NCBI GenBank assembly: GCA_024291935.2
Contig: CM044317.1
Coordinates: 63,106,730-63,170,729 of the forward strand
DNA length: 64,000 bases
Direction of reading: 5' to 3'
Source: Okapia johnstoni
Lineage: Eukaryota > Chordata > Mammalia > Artiodactyla > Giraffidae
Positions within the stretch are counted from its first letter, which is position 1. Each line of letters starts with the position of its first letter. A model generated the notes under the pieces. The model saw nothing but the letters and a program-made list of their open reading frames with translations. It searched no databases and was not told where the DNA came from. A program made the position numbers and the translations under genes. This document shows, in pieces, positions 63,451-64,000 of the stretch.

Positions 63451-63789
63451 TGCATCTTTTGAAATAAAATTAGTTATTTATAGAAATAACTAATAAATAA
63501 AGGAACTTTAAAAATATACTTGTACTCATCATTATTTTTTGCTCCCATGTCTTTCCTTAGAGTTTATTTTTCTCCTTGCTGAAATATATCCTTTAATAAT
63601 CCTCTTAATGAGCTTCTGTGGGTGGTAAATTCCCTCAGTCTCTGTGTGTTGTCTTTATTTTGCTTTTTCTCAAATGATGGTTTAGCTGGTACTAAGAACT
63701 CTGAAGATATTGTCTTCTGGTCTCTATTGTTACTGATGAGAAGTGTGCGGTCAATATATTGCCACTTTTTGGTAGGTTATCTGTCTTCT

Positions 63790-64000
63790 ATTTTTTTTTA
63801 TAATAAATTTATTTATTTTAGTTGGGGGCTAATTACTTTACAATATTGTAGTAGTTTTTGCCATACATCGACATGAATCAGCCATGGGTCCACACGTGCT
63901 CCCCATCCCGAACCCTCCTCCCACCTCCCTCCCCATCCCACCCTTCCAGGCCATCCCAATGCCCCAGCCCTGAGCATCCGTCCCATGCATAGAACATCTG
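63790..64000 (-). repeat. ruminant L1 3' UTR, running off the window
   Basis: aataaatttatttattttag, ttacaatattgtagtagttt + ttgccatacatcgacatgaa, then a C-rich stretch. This is antisense L1 3' UTR. It is cut by the right edge. Confidence 0.8.

Noticed and set aside
57000..64000. Search for CALHM4 exons
   Set aside because: By human synteny CALHM4 should lie to the right of TRAPPC3L exon 1, but no CALHM-like frame (KCPC-type or NGT-type motifs) appears before the window ends.

Overview
The window is mammalian nuclear DNA from a ruminant, most likely a bovid (cattle or a close relative; the species cannot be fixed from sequence alone). The evidence is the repeat content: many Bov-tA/Bov-A SINEs, CHR-type SINEs, seven sizeable 3' ends of BovB (RTE-type) LINEs, ruminant L1 tails and a betaretrovirus-like provirus. 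There are no bacterial-style operons. Most of the sequence is intronic or intergenic and repeat-derived.

Two host protein-coding genes are present, and both can be assembled completely. TRAPPC3L (minus strand) has five coding exons between 56202 and 15783. Every junction has consensus splice sites and the frame stays open for 181 codons. CALHM5 (plus strand) has two coding exons, 20914-21453 and 24857-25264, encoding 315 residues. CALHM5 lies entirely inside the 30.9 kb third intron of TRAPPC3L on the opposite strand. This matches the CALHM6 - TRAPPC3L/CALHM5 - CALHM4 neighbourhood of human 6q22.1. CALHM6 would lie left of the window and CALHM4 right of it; neither is seen here.

Layout. 1-5582: intergenic, old repeats. 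5583-14131: an 8.5 kb provirus on the minus strand with two LTRs, a 6-bp target duplication, a tRNA-Lys3-type primer site, a polypurine tract and ruined gag, pro/dUTPase, pol and env. 14132-15777: short intergenic stretch. 15778-56202: TRAPPC3L. Its intron 3 carries CALHM5 and six of the seven large BovB tails, SINE clusters and an L1 with a 5' inversion. 56203-64000: region upstream of TRAPPC3L with SINEs, MIRs, a DNA-transposon relic and L1 pieces.

TRAPPC3L is a paralogue of the Bet3/TRAPPC3 vesicle-tethering subunit. CALHM5 is a four-pass large-pore channel family protein. Nothing in the sequence links them functionally; they share only the locus. I found no undescribed biological system. 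The most informative items are the young but heavily damaged provirus, a poly(A) hexamer overlapping the TRAPPC3L stop codon, an inverted repeat flanking CALHM5 exon 2, and several repeat insertions that can be dated relative to each other by nesting and target duplications.
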